The notes under the pieces: model-generated
Database searches by the model: none
What the model was told of the DNA's origin: nothing
Seen by the model: the letters and a program-made list of their open reading frames with translations, nothing else
Source of the DNA: Bacillus_BD sp963765265
GTDB taxonomy: Bacteria; Bacillota; Bacilli; Bacillales; Cytobacillaceae
NCBI GenBank assembly: GCA_963765265.1
Contig: CAVXVN010000008.1
Coordinates: forward strand, 186,001-250,000
Length of the DNA: 64,000 bases
Direction: 5' to 3'
Part shown: one piece after another, positions 37,215 through 46,000 of the stretch
How the letters are laid out: each line of letters starts with the position of its first letter
Position numbering within the stretch: the first letter of the stretch is position 1
Position numbers and translations under genes: made by a program

Positions 37215-37477
37215 AGCCTTTTCACTCCAATTTATTAGTCAAATATAGTTTCATATACTATATTGCTTTAAAGCGTTTATGTAACTCTTAATTAGAATTC
37301 TATCTCATATTTGTAATTTTTTAAAGAGTTTTGAAAAATAAATTAAAAAAAAAATCGTTATTTGTCGAAAATAAATAGATTAAAAAGCAAAAAACGCCTT
37401 CCTATTGGAAAGACGTTCATATCGTTTTGAAACAAAAGTCTTTATTTATTCAACATTTTATGGACTTGACCTAAAAG

Positions 37478-37518
37478 ATAATAAAACCGGTTGATTTTAA
37501 GCAACTCGTTTTATTATC
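37478..37518 (-). terminator. terminator of the thiazole operon
   Basis: GATAATAAAAC ... GTTTTATTATC stem with an inner GTTG/CAAC pairing, just after the thiF stop on the minus strand. Confidence 0.65.
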
Positions 37519-37525
37519 TAAATCA

Positions 37526-38545
37526 TTATTCTTGATAGTATTGAATCAAACGATTATAGATGACTCGAGCTCTTTTTGGATCATTTGTACCATGAATGAT
37601 GGCACGACCGTCTTTAAACAGCACCAATCGATGACCTTCAAAAGAACATGAGAGCAAATAAGGATTCGCTATGGAATTTGTTACGATTCCTCGCAATTTT
37701 TCTACAAAACGATCCAGCGAAAACGTTCCTAATAGCCCTGGCCTGAGCTGGACTGCATCTCTTCCGCATAAAACATCTGTCTTCGTTTGATTTTCAAAAG
37801 ACAAATAAGGAAATGTTGCATGCTTACCACATGTTGGACAATCCTTATTTTTTAAGCGATCTACGTTGATTTCCGCCTTTTCACTTTTCCATATATCCAT
37901 GGATTGCATGATCGGTAAAAGTTCTTCTCCTGCAAGAAGACGTAAAACTTGGGTGACCTGAAAAGCGGCGATCACTTGAACGATTGGACTAATGACACCA
38001 ACCGTATCACAGGTCATACCATCCATTGGTAAATGGTTCATTAAGCAATGCAAACAGGGAGTTTTTCCCGGAATAATTGGAAAAGTAAGTCCGTAACTGG
38101 AAACACATGCTCCAAATATAAAAGGAATCCCCTGTTTCACAGCAGCATCGTTAACGATCAGTCTCGTTTCAAAATTATCTGTAGCATCAACGATCACAGA
38201 ATGATCTTTAATGATTTCTTCAATATTAAGCCCATGAACATCGGCAACCAAACTATTGATGGTGATTTCACTATTTATTTGCTGTAGTCTTTGTTTGGCA
38301 GCTATTGCTTTCGGAAGCTTTTTCCTTACATCTTCTTCTCCATATAACTGCTGTCTTTGTAAGTTACTCCATTCTACATAATCACGATCCACCAGCGTAA
38401 GCGTGCCAATCCCTGCTCTAGCCAACATTTCTGCACTAGCTGATCCAAGTGCCCCTGCACCAATAATGACTACACGGGCATCTTGAACATTTGTTTGCGC
38501 CTCACTTCCTAGAAATAATTCCTGTCTTGAATACCGATTATTCAA
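37526..38545 (-). CDS. thiF: ThiF/MoeB/HesA-family sulfur-carrier adenylyltransferase
   Basis: 339 residues. It starts with NRYSRQELFLG, has the ATP-binding VVIIGAGALGSASAEMLARA and the catalytic VDATDNFETRLIVND. Zn-binding CLHC and CPTC pairs are visible, and a C-terminal extension of about 90 residues carries MoeB-like beta-rich sequence. It adenylates the C-terminal Gly of ThiS so that sulfur can be added for thiazole formation. Its ATG overlaps the thiG stop (ATGA). It is the last gene of the TPP-controlled tenI-thiO-thiS-thiG-thiF operon. Confidence 0.93.
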   Translation of the reverse strand: MNNRYSRQELFLGSEAQTNVQDARVVIIGAGALGSASAEMLARAGIGTLTLVDRDYVEWSNLQRQQLYGEEDVRKKLPKAIAAKQRLQQINSEITINSLVADVHGLNIEEIIKDHSVIVDATDNFETRLIVNDAAVKQGIPFIFGACVSSYGLTFPIIPGKTPCLHCLMNHLPMDGMTCDTVGVISPIVQVIAAFQVTQVLRLLAGEELLPIMQSMDIWKSEKAEINVDRLKNKDCPTCGKHATFPYLSFENQTKTDVLCGRDAVQLRPGLLGTFSLDRFVEKLRGIVTNSIANPYLLSCSFEGHRLVLFKDGRAIIHGTNDPKRARVIYNRLIQYYQE

Positions 38546-39315
38546 GATGTCACCATCCCGGATGTTGGACTGCTCGCGACACCATATTCTTTCTCTTCAA
38601 TTCTTCCTGCTTCAAATCCAAGTGTCCCTGCTTCAATCGCCAACTTCATGGCAAGAGCCATTTTGACAGGATCTTTTGCTCCAGAAACGGCGGTATTGAG
38701 TAAAACACCATCCGCTCCAAGCTCCATCGCATACGCCACATCCTTTGGAGAACCGATGCCTGCATCTACGATGACTGGAACAGCTGACTGTTCAATAATA
38801 AACTTTAAGTTTAGCGGATTTAAAATTCCCTTTCCTGAACCAATCGGTGAAGCACCAGGCATAATCGCATGCACACCAAGATTTTCAAGTCGTTTGGCTA
38901 ACACGACATCATCGGACGTATAAGGCAAGACAATGAACCCTTCTGCCAATAACATTTCCGATGCCTTCAATGTTTCGATCGGATCAGGTAAAAGGGATCG
39001 ATCATCGCCAATGACTTCGACTTTAATCATGTCGCATAAACCTGAAGCTTTTGCGAGTCTCGCAATCCTTACTGCCTCTTCAGCTGTTTTCGCTCCAGCT
39101 GTATTTGGAAGAAGCGTATATTTAGATAAATCCAGTTGTTCAAGAAAGTTCGGCTGGTGCTCTTCAAAAATATTCATCCTTCTAACCGCAAAAGTTAAGA
39201 TCTCCGCTCCAGACACCTCGACTGCTTTTTTTTGAATATCAAATGATGGATACTTTCCTGTTCCTAATAAAAGACTTGAGTTAAATGTGTGATTGGCTAT
39301 TTTTAACATGTTCAT
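38542..39315 (-). CDS. thiG: thiazole synthase
   Basis: 257 residues, full length. TIM barrel with LLLGTGKYPSFDIQKKAVE, the Schiff-base Lys in MIKVEVIGD, VLPYTSDDVVLAKRLE, PIGSGKGILN and DAGIGSPKDVAYAMELGADG. ThiG joins deoxyxylulose phosphate, dehydroglycine and ThiS-thiocarboxylate into the thiazole ring. It starts within the ThiS stop region (four-base overlap) and overlaps thiF in the same way, so the three genes are coupled. MNMLK or MLK are both possible starts. Confidence 0.95.
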   Translation of the reverse strand: MNMLKIANHTFNSSLLLGTGKYPSFDIQKKAVEVSGAEILTFAVRRMNIFEEHQPNFLEQLDLSKYTLLPNTAGAKTAEEAVRIARLAKASGLCDMIKVEVIGDDRSLLPDPIETLKASEMLLAEGFIVLPYTSDDVVLAKRLENLGVHAIMPGASPIGSGKGILNPLNLKFIIEQSAVPVIVDAGIGSPKDVAYAMELGADGVLLNTAVSGAKDPVKMALAMKLAIEAGTLGFEAGRIEEKEYGVASSPTSGMVTS

Positions 39316-39515
39316 CCTCCTCCTACAAAATGAATAATTTCTACCATATCTCCACGAGATAGATTCGTGGTTTCATAGTGTTCTTTCAAAACAATTTCTT
39401 TATTTAATTCGACAACGACAATTCGATTTTCCAAATGATACTGAGTAAGCAACTGTTGAATCGAGTTTACTTCCCCTGGCAGTACGACACTTTTCCCGTT
39501 TAATACAATGGACAT
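39312..39515 (-). CDS. thiS: sulfur carrier protein ThiS
   Basis: 67 residues with the ubiquitin-like fold and the obligatory C-terminal Gly-Gly (IIHFVGGG). NGKSVVLPGEVNSIQQLLTQ is the typical start. ThiF adenylates its C-terminus, which then carries sulfur as thiocarboxylate to ThiG. AGGAGG lies upstream; thiO ends 15 bases before it. An extra Gly at the end (GGG rather than GG) is seen in some family members and would still be processed. Confidence 0.93.
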   Translation of the reverse strand: MSIVLNGKSVVLPGEVNSIQQLLTQYHLENRIVVVELNKEIVLKEHYETTNLSRGDMVEIIHFVGGG

Positions 39516-39530
39516 TATTCTTCCAACCTC

Positions 39531-40643
39531 CTATACATACGATGGATGACGGCGGTCAATTTTAAATGCCTCCACCCATTCTTTATTTACTTCTCTTTTA
39601 AGAATAAGATCAGTGATCATTTTTCCGGTTACGGGAGCAAGCAGAATCCCATTACGATAATGGCCTGTAGCAAATAGAATGCCTTCTTCTTCAGGATGGT
39701 GGCCGATAAAGGGCTTTTGATCAAAGGTTTGTGGACGAAGACCTGCCCAAAAGGAATCTAGTTTCATGTCAGAAACTGCTGGGAGCATCGTTTTTGCCTT
39801 CGCAATTAACGATTCTATCCCACCTAGGCTAACGCTTTCATTCCAATCGTTTTCAATCATGGTCGCACCAATGACAAGCGTTCCGTTATTTCTAGGAACA
39901 ATATAACACTGGTCATGGAATAACGTATGTTTTAGGGTAGCCTTTTCATCAAAAACAGATAAGCATTCTCCTTTTACAGGCGTAAGTTGATGATGCAATC
40001 CTAATTGTTTAAAAAAGGAAGTACTCCAAACCCCATTTGCGACCACAACATACTTGGCTTCGAATTGACCTATTGTTGTTTCAATCAAAAAGCCATTTTC
40101 TTTCTTTCTAATGTCACTTACAGGTGTATATTCAAAAATAGATGCACCTAGCACCCGCGCACCTTTTGCAAAACCTTGGCAAACTGCAACAGGCAAAACG
40201 TTAACATCGTCCTCAATAAATGCCGCTCCTAGTAGATTGGACGTTATAGAGTGTTCCCTTTTTCTTACATCATCCGCTTCCAACCATTGAACAGAAGGTT
40301 GAGAAATCAAGCTACTGAGAGCATTTTTATCGGCTTCACTAAAGGCAAGCTTTAAAATACCTCCTTTTCGGTACTGCATATCAATTCCGCTTAACTCCCT
40401 TAATTCCTCGTTAAGCACGGAATACGCTTGTTGACTGCTTCTTGCAAACGGAAAAAAGACTTCAAAATCTTCGTCACATTCAGAATGAGCACCTAGCATT
40501 CCAGCTGCAGCACTTGTTGACTTACCGCCAATTTGCCTTCCATCAAACAAAGCCACATCCATCTTTTCTTTTGCTAAATGATAGGCAATCGAGCAACCGA
40601 TAATCCCGCCACCTATAACAACTACTTCATAATTTGTTTTCAC
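39531..40643 (-). CDS. thiO: glycine oxidase
   Basis: 370 residues. The FAD-binding start VVIGGGIIGCSIAYHLAKE, STSAAAGMLGAHSE (ThiO-specific) and the C-terminal FATGHYRNGILLAPVTGKM fit the family. It oxidises glycine to the imine (dehydroglycine) used by ThiG. The start is a GTG at 40641-40643, inside the last codons of tenI (17-base overlap), with GAGGCG upstream. Aerobic ThiO, rather than the radical SAM enzyme ThiH, is the usual Bacillus solution. Confidence 0.93.
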   Translation of the reverse strand: MKTNYEVVVIGGGIIGCSIAYHLAKEKMDVALFDGRQIGGKSTSAAAGMLGAHSECDEDFEVFFPFARSSQQAYSVLNEELRELSGIDMQYRKGGILKLAFSEADKNALSSLISQPSVQWLEADDVRKREHSITSNLLGAAFIEDDVNVLPVAVCQGFAKGARVLGASIFEYTPVSDIRKKENGFLIETTIGQFEAKYVVVANGVWSTSFFKQLGLHHQLTPVKGECLSVFDEKATLKHTLFHDQCYIVPRNNGTLVIGATMIENDWNESVSLGGIESLIAKAKTMLPAVSDMKLDSFWAGLRPQTFDQKPFIGHHPEEEGILFATGHYRNGILLAPVTGKMITDLILKREVNKEWVEAFKIDRRHPSYV

Positions 40644-41235
40644 GTTTTATCGCCTCGTAAAATTGTTTTGTTGATGCTAATGGATCTTCGCTTGAAAAGA
40701 TTCCAGACATTACTGCAATTCCATCTGGTTTCACTTGCTGTAATGCATTGATTTTGTTTATCGTGATCCCTCCGATTGCAAAAATTGGGATTTGTAATTC
40801 CTTTTTCATTTCCTTGATTGGATGAATGCCATTCGGAACCTTTCCCTTTTTGCTATTGGTCTCAAAACAATGACCATATAAGATATAATCCACGCCATCC
40901 CATTCCGCTTGCTTTGCTGTCTCTATAGAATGAACAGATCGCCCAATCCGCAAATGTGGAAAATGCTCTTTTACCTTTTTAACCGGCAAACCGCGTTCAG
41001 GTAGGTGAAGGTTTGGGATACTCATCAGCAATGCAATATCCAATCGATCATTGATGATGATTTTTTCCTTTTTGACTCCGCCATCTTCCAATAGCTGGAG
41101 TAATAAAATGATTTCTTGAACGGTTTTCTTTTTTTCACGAATCTGGACAAAATCGACTGCGTCTTTTATTTGAATAATCACCGAAGCAAGCTTGCTTACC
41201 GAGTGCATATCGTCCGTTACGGCCATTAATTTCAC
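40627..41235 (-). CDS. tenI: thiazole tautomerase TenI
   Basis: 202 residues, ThiE-like TIM barrel: KLMAVTDDMHSVSKLASVII, the IQIRE-like FVQIREKKKT, IINDRLDIALLM, GRSVHSIETA and IFAIGGITINKI. It lacks the full pyrophosphate pocket residues of ThiE and sits first in the thiazole operon, as in B. subtilis, where TenI converts the thiazole tautomer. A GTG at 41233-41235 follows AAGGAGAGAG. ThiE itself (phosphate synthase) remains a possibility but is less likely in this position. Confidence 0.88.
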   Translation of the reverse strand: MKLMAVTDDMHSVSKLASVIIQIKDAVDFVQIREKKKTVQEIILLLQLLEDGGVKKEKIIINDRLDIALLMSIPNLHLPERGLPVKKVKEHFPHLRIGRSVHSIETAKQAEWDGVDYILYGHCFETNSKKGKVPNGIHPIKEMKKELQIPIFAIGGITINKINALQQVKPDGIAVMSGIFSSEDPLASTKQFYEAIKRENKL

Positions 41236-41335
41236 TGATTCTCTCTCCTTATAAGGAAATTATAATGCCAATTGATGCACCTTCTTCCTAAATAAACTCT
41301 TTATAAAACCCCATCAGAAATGTTTTTTAAAAGAT

Positions 41336-41368
41336 AAAAAAACCACTCTCCGAATAGGAAAGTGGTTT
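41336..41368 (-). terminator. TPP-riboswitch terminator upstream of tenI
   Basis: On the minus strand AAACCACTTTCC pairs with GGAGAGTGGTTT, followed by T7. Confidence 0.88.
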
Positions 41369-41410
41369 GTTAGTTTTGTATAAACAAACAAAAGCGTAAG
41401 AAAGTCATTA

Positions 41411-41504
41411 CGCCACTTCCCTACGCAGGTTCGAACCTGTTCAGGTTTTGAGGGTTTAAAAGTAACTACTTTATTCTCAGCCCTTATCAAGGGATCCCCT
41501 AGTG
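41411..41504 (-). promoter_or_regulatory. TPP riboswitch (THI box) of the thiazole operon
   Basis: Read on the minus strand: CACTAGGGGATCCC, AAGGGCTGAGAATAAAG, AAACCCTCAAAACCTGAAC, then AGGTTCGAACCTGCGTAGGG. A promoter TTGAAA-17-TAAATT lies at 41543-41571. With the terminator at 41336 it forms an off-switch. A 100-codon ORF on the same strand across it is not a gene. Confidence 0.94.
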
Positions 41505-41707
41505 AATATTCAAACTTATTTAATTTTTTAAAATTCATTTTCAATTTATCACAATAAATCGAATATTTCAAGTGCAATTTATTAAAGCTTCCAAAGTGCC
41601 TATCCACTTTTTTCATTTTTAATAGTTTTAATCTTAATGATATAAAAAACTGTTTAGAAAGCGGGCTTTTACTCCCCCATTCAAAAAGCCAGTCTATCTT
41701 TCGTTAT

Positions 41708-42043
41708 TTAAGAATGATGTGGTTTTAATCTGTGTTCTGCATCATGAATCTTGCGACTTAACGCCATACGCACCTGCTTTAACTCCCAGATTTTTTTATG
41801 TAACTCTTTATTAGATGAATGATTACGTAACTGATTATAAAGATCAAGAAGTTCTGTATTAATCATTTTATACTCTTCCCAAAGATTGTTAATGGTTATA
41901 GATGGATCTTCATTTTGTTCCATAATAACCTCTTGCAGTTGAACAAGTACTTCTTCCTGCCATTGTTTATCCCCTAAACTCCCTGCAAGTAAATACAAAT
42001 CTAAATAACCATTAATCTCTGAGTATGTCTCATTTGCTCCCAT
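41708..42043 (-). CDS. unknown helical protein behind a SAM-I riboswitch
   Basis: 111 residues from the ATG at 42043, seven bases after AAAGGGG; an in-frame ATG at 42100 with AAGGAG 12 bases away would give 130. The sequence (GANETYSEINGYLDLYLLAG, then a long run of heptad-like helices to HDAEHRLKPHHS) is acidic, without Cys, signal peptide or membrane helix. No family is recognised. An apparently complete S-box leader stands directly upstream, so expression should rise when S-adenosylmethionine is low. That suggests a link to methionine or sulfur metabolism, unless the original gene behind the riboswitch was lost. Confidence 0.7.
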   Translation of the reverse strand: MGANETYSEINGYLDLYLLAGSLGDKQWQEEVLVQLQEVIMEQNEDPSITINNLWEEYKMINTELLDLYNQLRNHSSNKELHKKIWELKQVRMALSRKIHDAEHRLKPHHS

Positions 42044-42115
42044 AAAAATACCCCTTTCTTTGTTGAAAATATTCTCATTAAGAAGAGGCTCTTTTGTCAT
42101 AAAAAGACATCTCTC

Positions 42116-42216
42116 CTTATCTTCCAAAGCTATGCTTTGCTGGAATTAGCACCACCCATAAGATATCGCGGTTGCTGAGGTTTCATCAGGCCAGTCCCTA
42201 CACCTCTCTTGATAAG
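42116..42216 (-). promoter_or_regulatory. SAM-I riboswitch (S-box)
   Basis: Read on the minus strand: CTTATCAAGAGAGGT, GTAGGGACTGGCC, TGATGAAACCTCAGCAACC, GTGGTGCTAATTCCAGCA and a closing GATAAG that pairs with the first CTTATC (P1). No intrinsic terminator follows. Instead AAGGAG (42113-42118) overlaps the 3' strand of P1, so control could be translational. Confidence 0.93.
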
Positions 42217-42280
42217 AAACTTCGATAATTAAAAATAAAAATCATTTTTTATTTTCTAATTTGTCAATGATTTTTATCAC

Positions 42281-42309
42281 ATTATAGCACCGTATATTTG
42301 TGCTTTCAA
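42281..42309 (-). promoter_or_regulatory. sigma-A promoter of the S-box transcript
   Basis: TTGAAA, exactly 17 bases, TATAAT on the minus strand, starting RNA about 60 bases before the aptamer. Confidence 0.75.
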
Positions 42310-42395
42310 ATAATTAGCTCTAATAAATTTAATTTGTTTGAAATAGTATTTTCTTTTCTTAAAACGACATTCTAAATACTAAAGGAGTGATTTTT

Positions 42396-42656
42396 ATGAC
42401 AAGAAGTAATCGCAATAAAATTCTTGTTCCAGAGGCTCGAAAAGGGATGGACGATTTAAAAGCGAAAGTCGTTGGTGCTGATCATCCGTCCAATGCAAAG
42501 TTCGAAGCCGCTGAAGAGGTAGGAGTCCCCTTACAAAAGGGATATAACGGTAAATTAACTTCCGAACAGGCAGGAAAAATAGGAGGAAAATTAGGTGGAA
42601 GCATGGTCAAAGAGCTCGTAAGGATGGCACAAGAAAACCTTGCTAAAAAGCAATAA
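42396..42656 (+). CDS. alpha/beta-type small acid-soluble spore protein (long form)
   Basis: 86 residues from the ATG at 42396, about eight bases after AAAGGAGTG. The SASP hallmarks are KFEAAEEVGVPL (GPR cleavage region) and LTSEQAGKIGGKLGGSMVKE (DNA-binding). Compared with the 65-residue paralog at 9352 it has about 15 extra residues at the N-side (MDDLKAKVVGADHPSNA), which is typical of a minor SASP subgroup. It protects forespore DNA. A CATTCTA at 42368 could be a sigma-G -10 element, but the -35 is unclear. Confidence 0.9.
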   Translation: MTRSNRNKILVPEARKGMDDLKAKVVGADHPSNAKFEAAEEVGVPLQKGYNGKLTSEQAGKIGGKLGGSMVKELVRMAQENLAKKQ

Positions 42657-42728
42657 CTCTCTTTCCAAGTTATTACCTGTACGTCTACATCTTTCATTAG
42701 AAAGTGGAGTCACCTTATTACAATAATC

Positions 42729-42759
42729 CGACCGGCTGATTTGTATCAGTCGGTCTTTT
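42729..42759 (+). terminator. terminator of the second SASP gene
   Basis: GACCGGCTGAT pairs with ATCAGTCGGTC with one mismatch, then a T-run. Confidence 0.85.
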
Positions 42760-42966
42760 CGCACTTTTTTTATCGTACTTGTTCTAGCATTTTAAAAACT
42801 AGATTCATAACTTTAGAATAATAGTTTTCCACTTTCAAATTCATCTAGTTTCATTCTTTTAAACTATATAAGAATAATATGATCCCCTTATTTATCTTAT
42901 TCAATTCAATCATTTAATTGATTAATATAATTTGCATATTATACTTAATTAAAATTAATATCAAAA

Positions 42967-42985
42967 TTAGATTGATTTAATCTAA
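42967..42985 (+). promoter_or_regulatory. palindrome in the gltB promoter region
   Basis: TTAGATTgatttAATCTAA is a perfect 7-5-7 inverted repeat about 80 bases before gltB. The size suits a LysR-type box such as a GltC site (T-N11-A), but no gltC gene is adjacent. The rest of the 42760-43067 gap is AT-rich without a gene. Confidence 0.45.
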
Positions 42986-43067
42986 ATAATATATTGTTTA
43001 TATCAATTATACATTCTAGAATATGAATTATACAATAATTCGCTAAAAAGAAACGGGGAGAGAAATT

Positions 43068-46000
43068 ATGATGGATCAACAATTACCAAGCGCTCAAGGT
43101 CTCTACCGTCCTGAATTTGAACATGACGCATGTGGAATTGGCTTGTATGCACATATAAAGGGATTGTCTACACATGAAATTGTACAAAAAGGACTTCAAA
43201 TGCTTTGCCAATTAGATCATCGAGGCGGGCAAGGAAGTGACCCACTAACTGGAGATGGCGCAGGATTAATGGTTGGCATAGCTGATCCCTATTTTCGTAA
43301 AGTTTGTTTAGATATGAATTTACCTAAAAAAGGACGCTATGGCATTGGGATGTTATTCTTGTCAAACAATGAAAGCGAGCAAAAGGAAATTGAAACTCAT
43401 TTAAATGAAGTTATTGAACAAGAAGGGCAAATTGTCATTGGATGGAGAGATGTCCCTGTAAATGTCGAAAAAATCGGAACAGTGGGAAAAGAAACTCGTC
43501 CAATCATTCGCCAAATATTTATCGGAGCAAGTGAAGATATTCAAGATGAGTTATCCTTTGAACGCAAGCTATTCATTATCAGAAAACAAATCGAACATTG
43601 GACAGACGAACAAAATCTACGTTTATACTTTGCAAGTCTTTCAAGTAGAACCATCGTTTACAAAGGGTTATTAACCCCCCAACAAGTAGATGCTTTTTAT
43701 TTAGATCTTCAGGATGAAGATTTTGTCTCTCCTTTCTCTTTAGTGCATTCCCGCTTCAGTACAAATACATTTCCAAGTTGGGAACGAGCACATCCAAATC
43801 GCTACCTGATTCATAATGGAGAAATCAATACTCTTCGGGGCAACATCAATTGGATGAAAGCCCGAGAACAACAATTTGTATCCGAAGCCTTCGGGGAGGA
43901 TTTGAAAAAGGCATTACCCATTTTAGATACAAATGGAAGTGACTCTTCTACTTTAGATAATGCCCTTGAGTTTTTCGTCTTAGCAGGCCGCAAACCTGCA
44001 CATGCCGCTATGATGCTTATTCCTGAACCATGGTCAGACAACCCTCATCTTTCAAAAGAAAAGAAAGCTTTCTATGAATATCATAGCTGTCTAATGGAAC
44101 CCTGGGATGGACCAACCGCCATTTCATTTACAGATGGTAGACAAATCGGTGCAATTCTTGATCGAAATGGACTACGCCCTGCTCGTTATTATGTAACAAA
44201 AGATGATTACATTATTTTTTCATCCGAAGTTGGCGTAATCGATGTTGAACCAGAAAATATCCTTTATAAAGATCGTTTAAGTCCTGGGAAAATGCTTCTC
44301 ATTGATTTAGAGGAAGGTCGTATTATTTCAGATGAAGAAATTAAAGCAGAAATGGCTTCAGCTCATCCTTACCAGCAATGGCTTGATGAACAACTAGTTG
44401 AATTAAATAGTGACGTGCTAGTAGAGGAAGAAGAAGTAAACGATTTATTCACTCGTCAAAAAGCATTCGGATATACGTATGAAGATGTTCAAAAATATTT
44501 ACTCTCTGCAGTAACCGAAGGTAAAGATCCAATCGCTTCAATGGGAAATGATCGTCCACTTGCGGTTCTTTCGGATCGGCCACAATCATTGTTTAATTAC
44601 TTCAAACAATTATTTGCACAAGTAACAAATCCACCCATTGATTCGATTCGTGAACATATTGTTACATCTACAGTCTCGTTTTTAGGTGCAGAAGGAAACA
44701 TCCTTCATCCAACTGAGGCAAACTGTCACCGAATTAAGCTTGAAACGCCCATTTTAACCAATCATCAATTGAGTCAATTAAAAATAAATACCCTAAAAGA
44801 ATTTTCAAGTAGAACGATTGACACCCTCTTTACAGAAAGTTTAGAGAGTGGAATTGAAGAAATATTCCAAAAAGCGAATAAAGCAATCGAAGCAGGGATA
44901 AGCATACTCATCCTTTCAGATCGCAATATGAATAAAGAACATGTTGCCATTCCTACTCTATTAGCAGTAAGCGCTCTTCACCAAGAGCTGATTCGACAAG
45001 GACATCGTAGTAAAGTAAGCCTAATTGTTGAAACAGGTGAAGCAAGAGAAGTTCATCACTTTGCTGCACTGATCGGCTTTGGCGCAGATGCAATTAATCC
45101 TTATCTTGCATTTGCAACCTATAAACAAGCTGTTTTAGACGAGAAATTATCAATGAGCTATGAAGAAGCAGTACAAAAATATGTAAAACTTATTACAGAA
45201 GGCGTCGTAAAAGTGATGTCTAAAATGGGTATTTCCACTATACAAAGTTACCGTGGTGCGCAAATTTTCGAAGCAGTTGGAATTAGTTCAGATGTAATTG
45301 ATCGCTACTTTAGTGGAACAGCTTCTCAAATCGACGGGATCGACTTGGAAACAATTGCGAAAGAAGCAACCATTCGACACTCGCTTGCCTATTCAGATTC
45401 AATTGATGAAACATTAGATTCAGGTAGTGATTTTCAATGGAGAAGTAACGGAGAACACCATGCGTTTAACCCGAAATCGATTCATATGCTGCAATGGGCA
45501 TGTCGACAAGGAGATTATGATTTGTTTAAACAATATTCTCAACTTGCCAATGAAGAAAGAATTGGATTTTTACGAAATTTATTTGCCTTCCAATCAAAAC
45601 AACAACCACTACCAATCGAAGACGTGGAATCAGTTGATTCAATCGTTCGCCGCTTTAAAACAGGTGCCATGTCATTCGGATCGATCAGTCAAGAAGCACA
45701 TGAAACCTTAGCCATTGCGATGAATCGTTTAGGTGGAAAAAGCAATAGTGGTGAAGGTGGAGAAGATTCACGACGTTATAAAATAGATGAAAATGGTGAT
45801 AACCGTCGTAGTGGTATAAAACAAGTAGCCTCTGGTCGCTTTGGTGTAAAGAGTCATTACCTTATTAACGCGGATGAGTTGCAGATTAAAATGGCACAAG
45901 GAGCGAAACCAGGTGAAGGTGGTCAACTTCCTGGCAACAAAGTTTATCCATGGGTCGCCGAGGTTCGTGGTTCGACACCGGGTGTTGGATTGATCTCTCC

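Noticed and set aside
41314..41616. 100-codon minus-strand ORF
   Set aside because: It runs through the terminator, TPP aptamer and promoter of the thiazole operon; its sequence is the RNA's.
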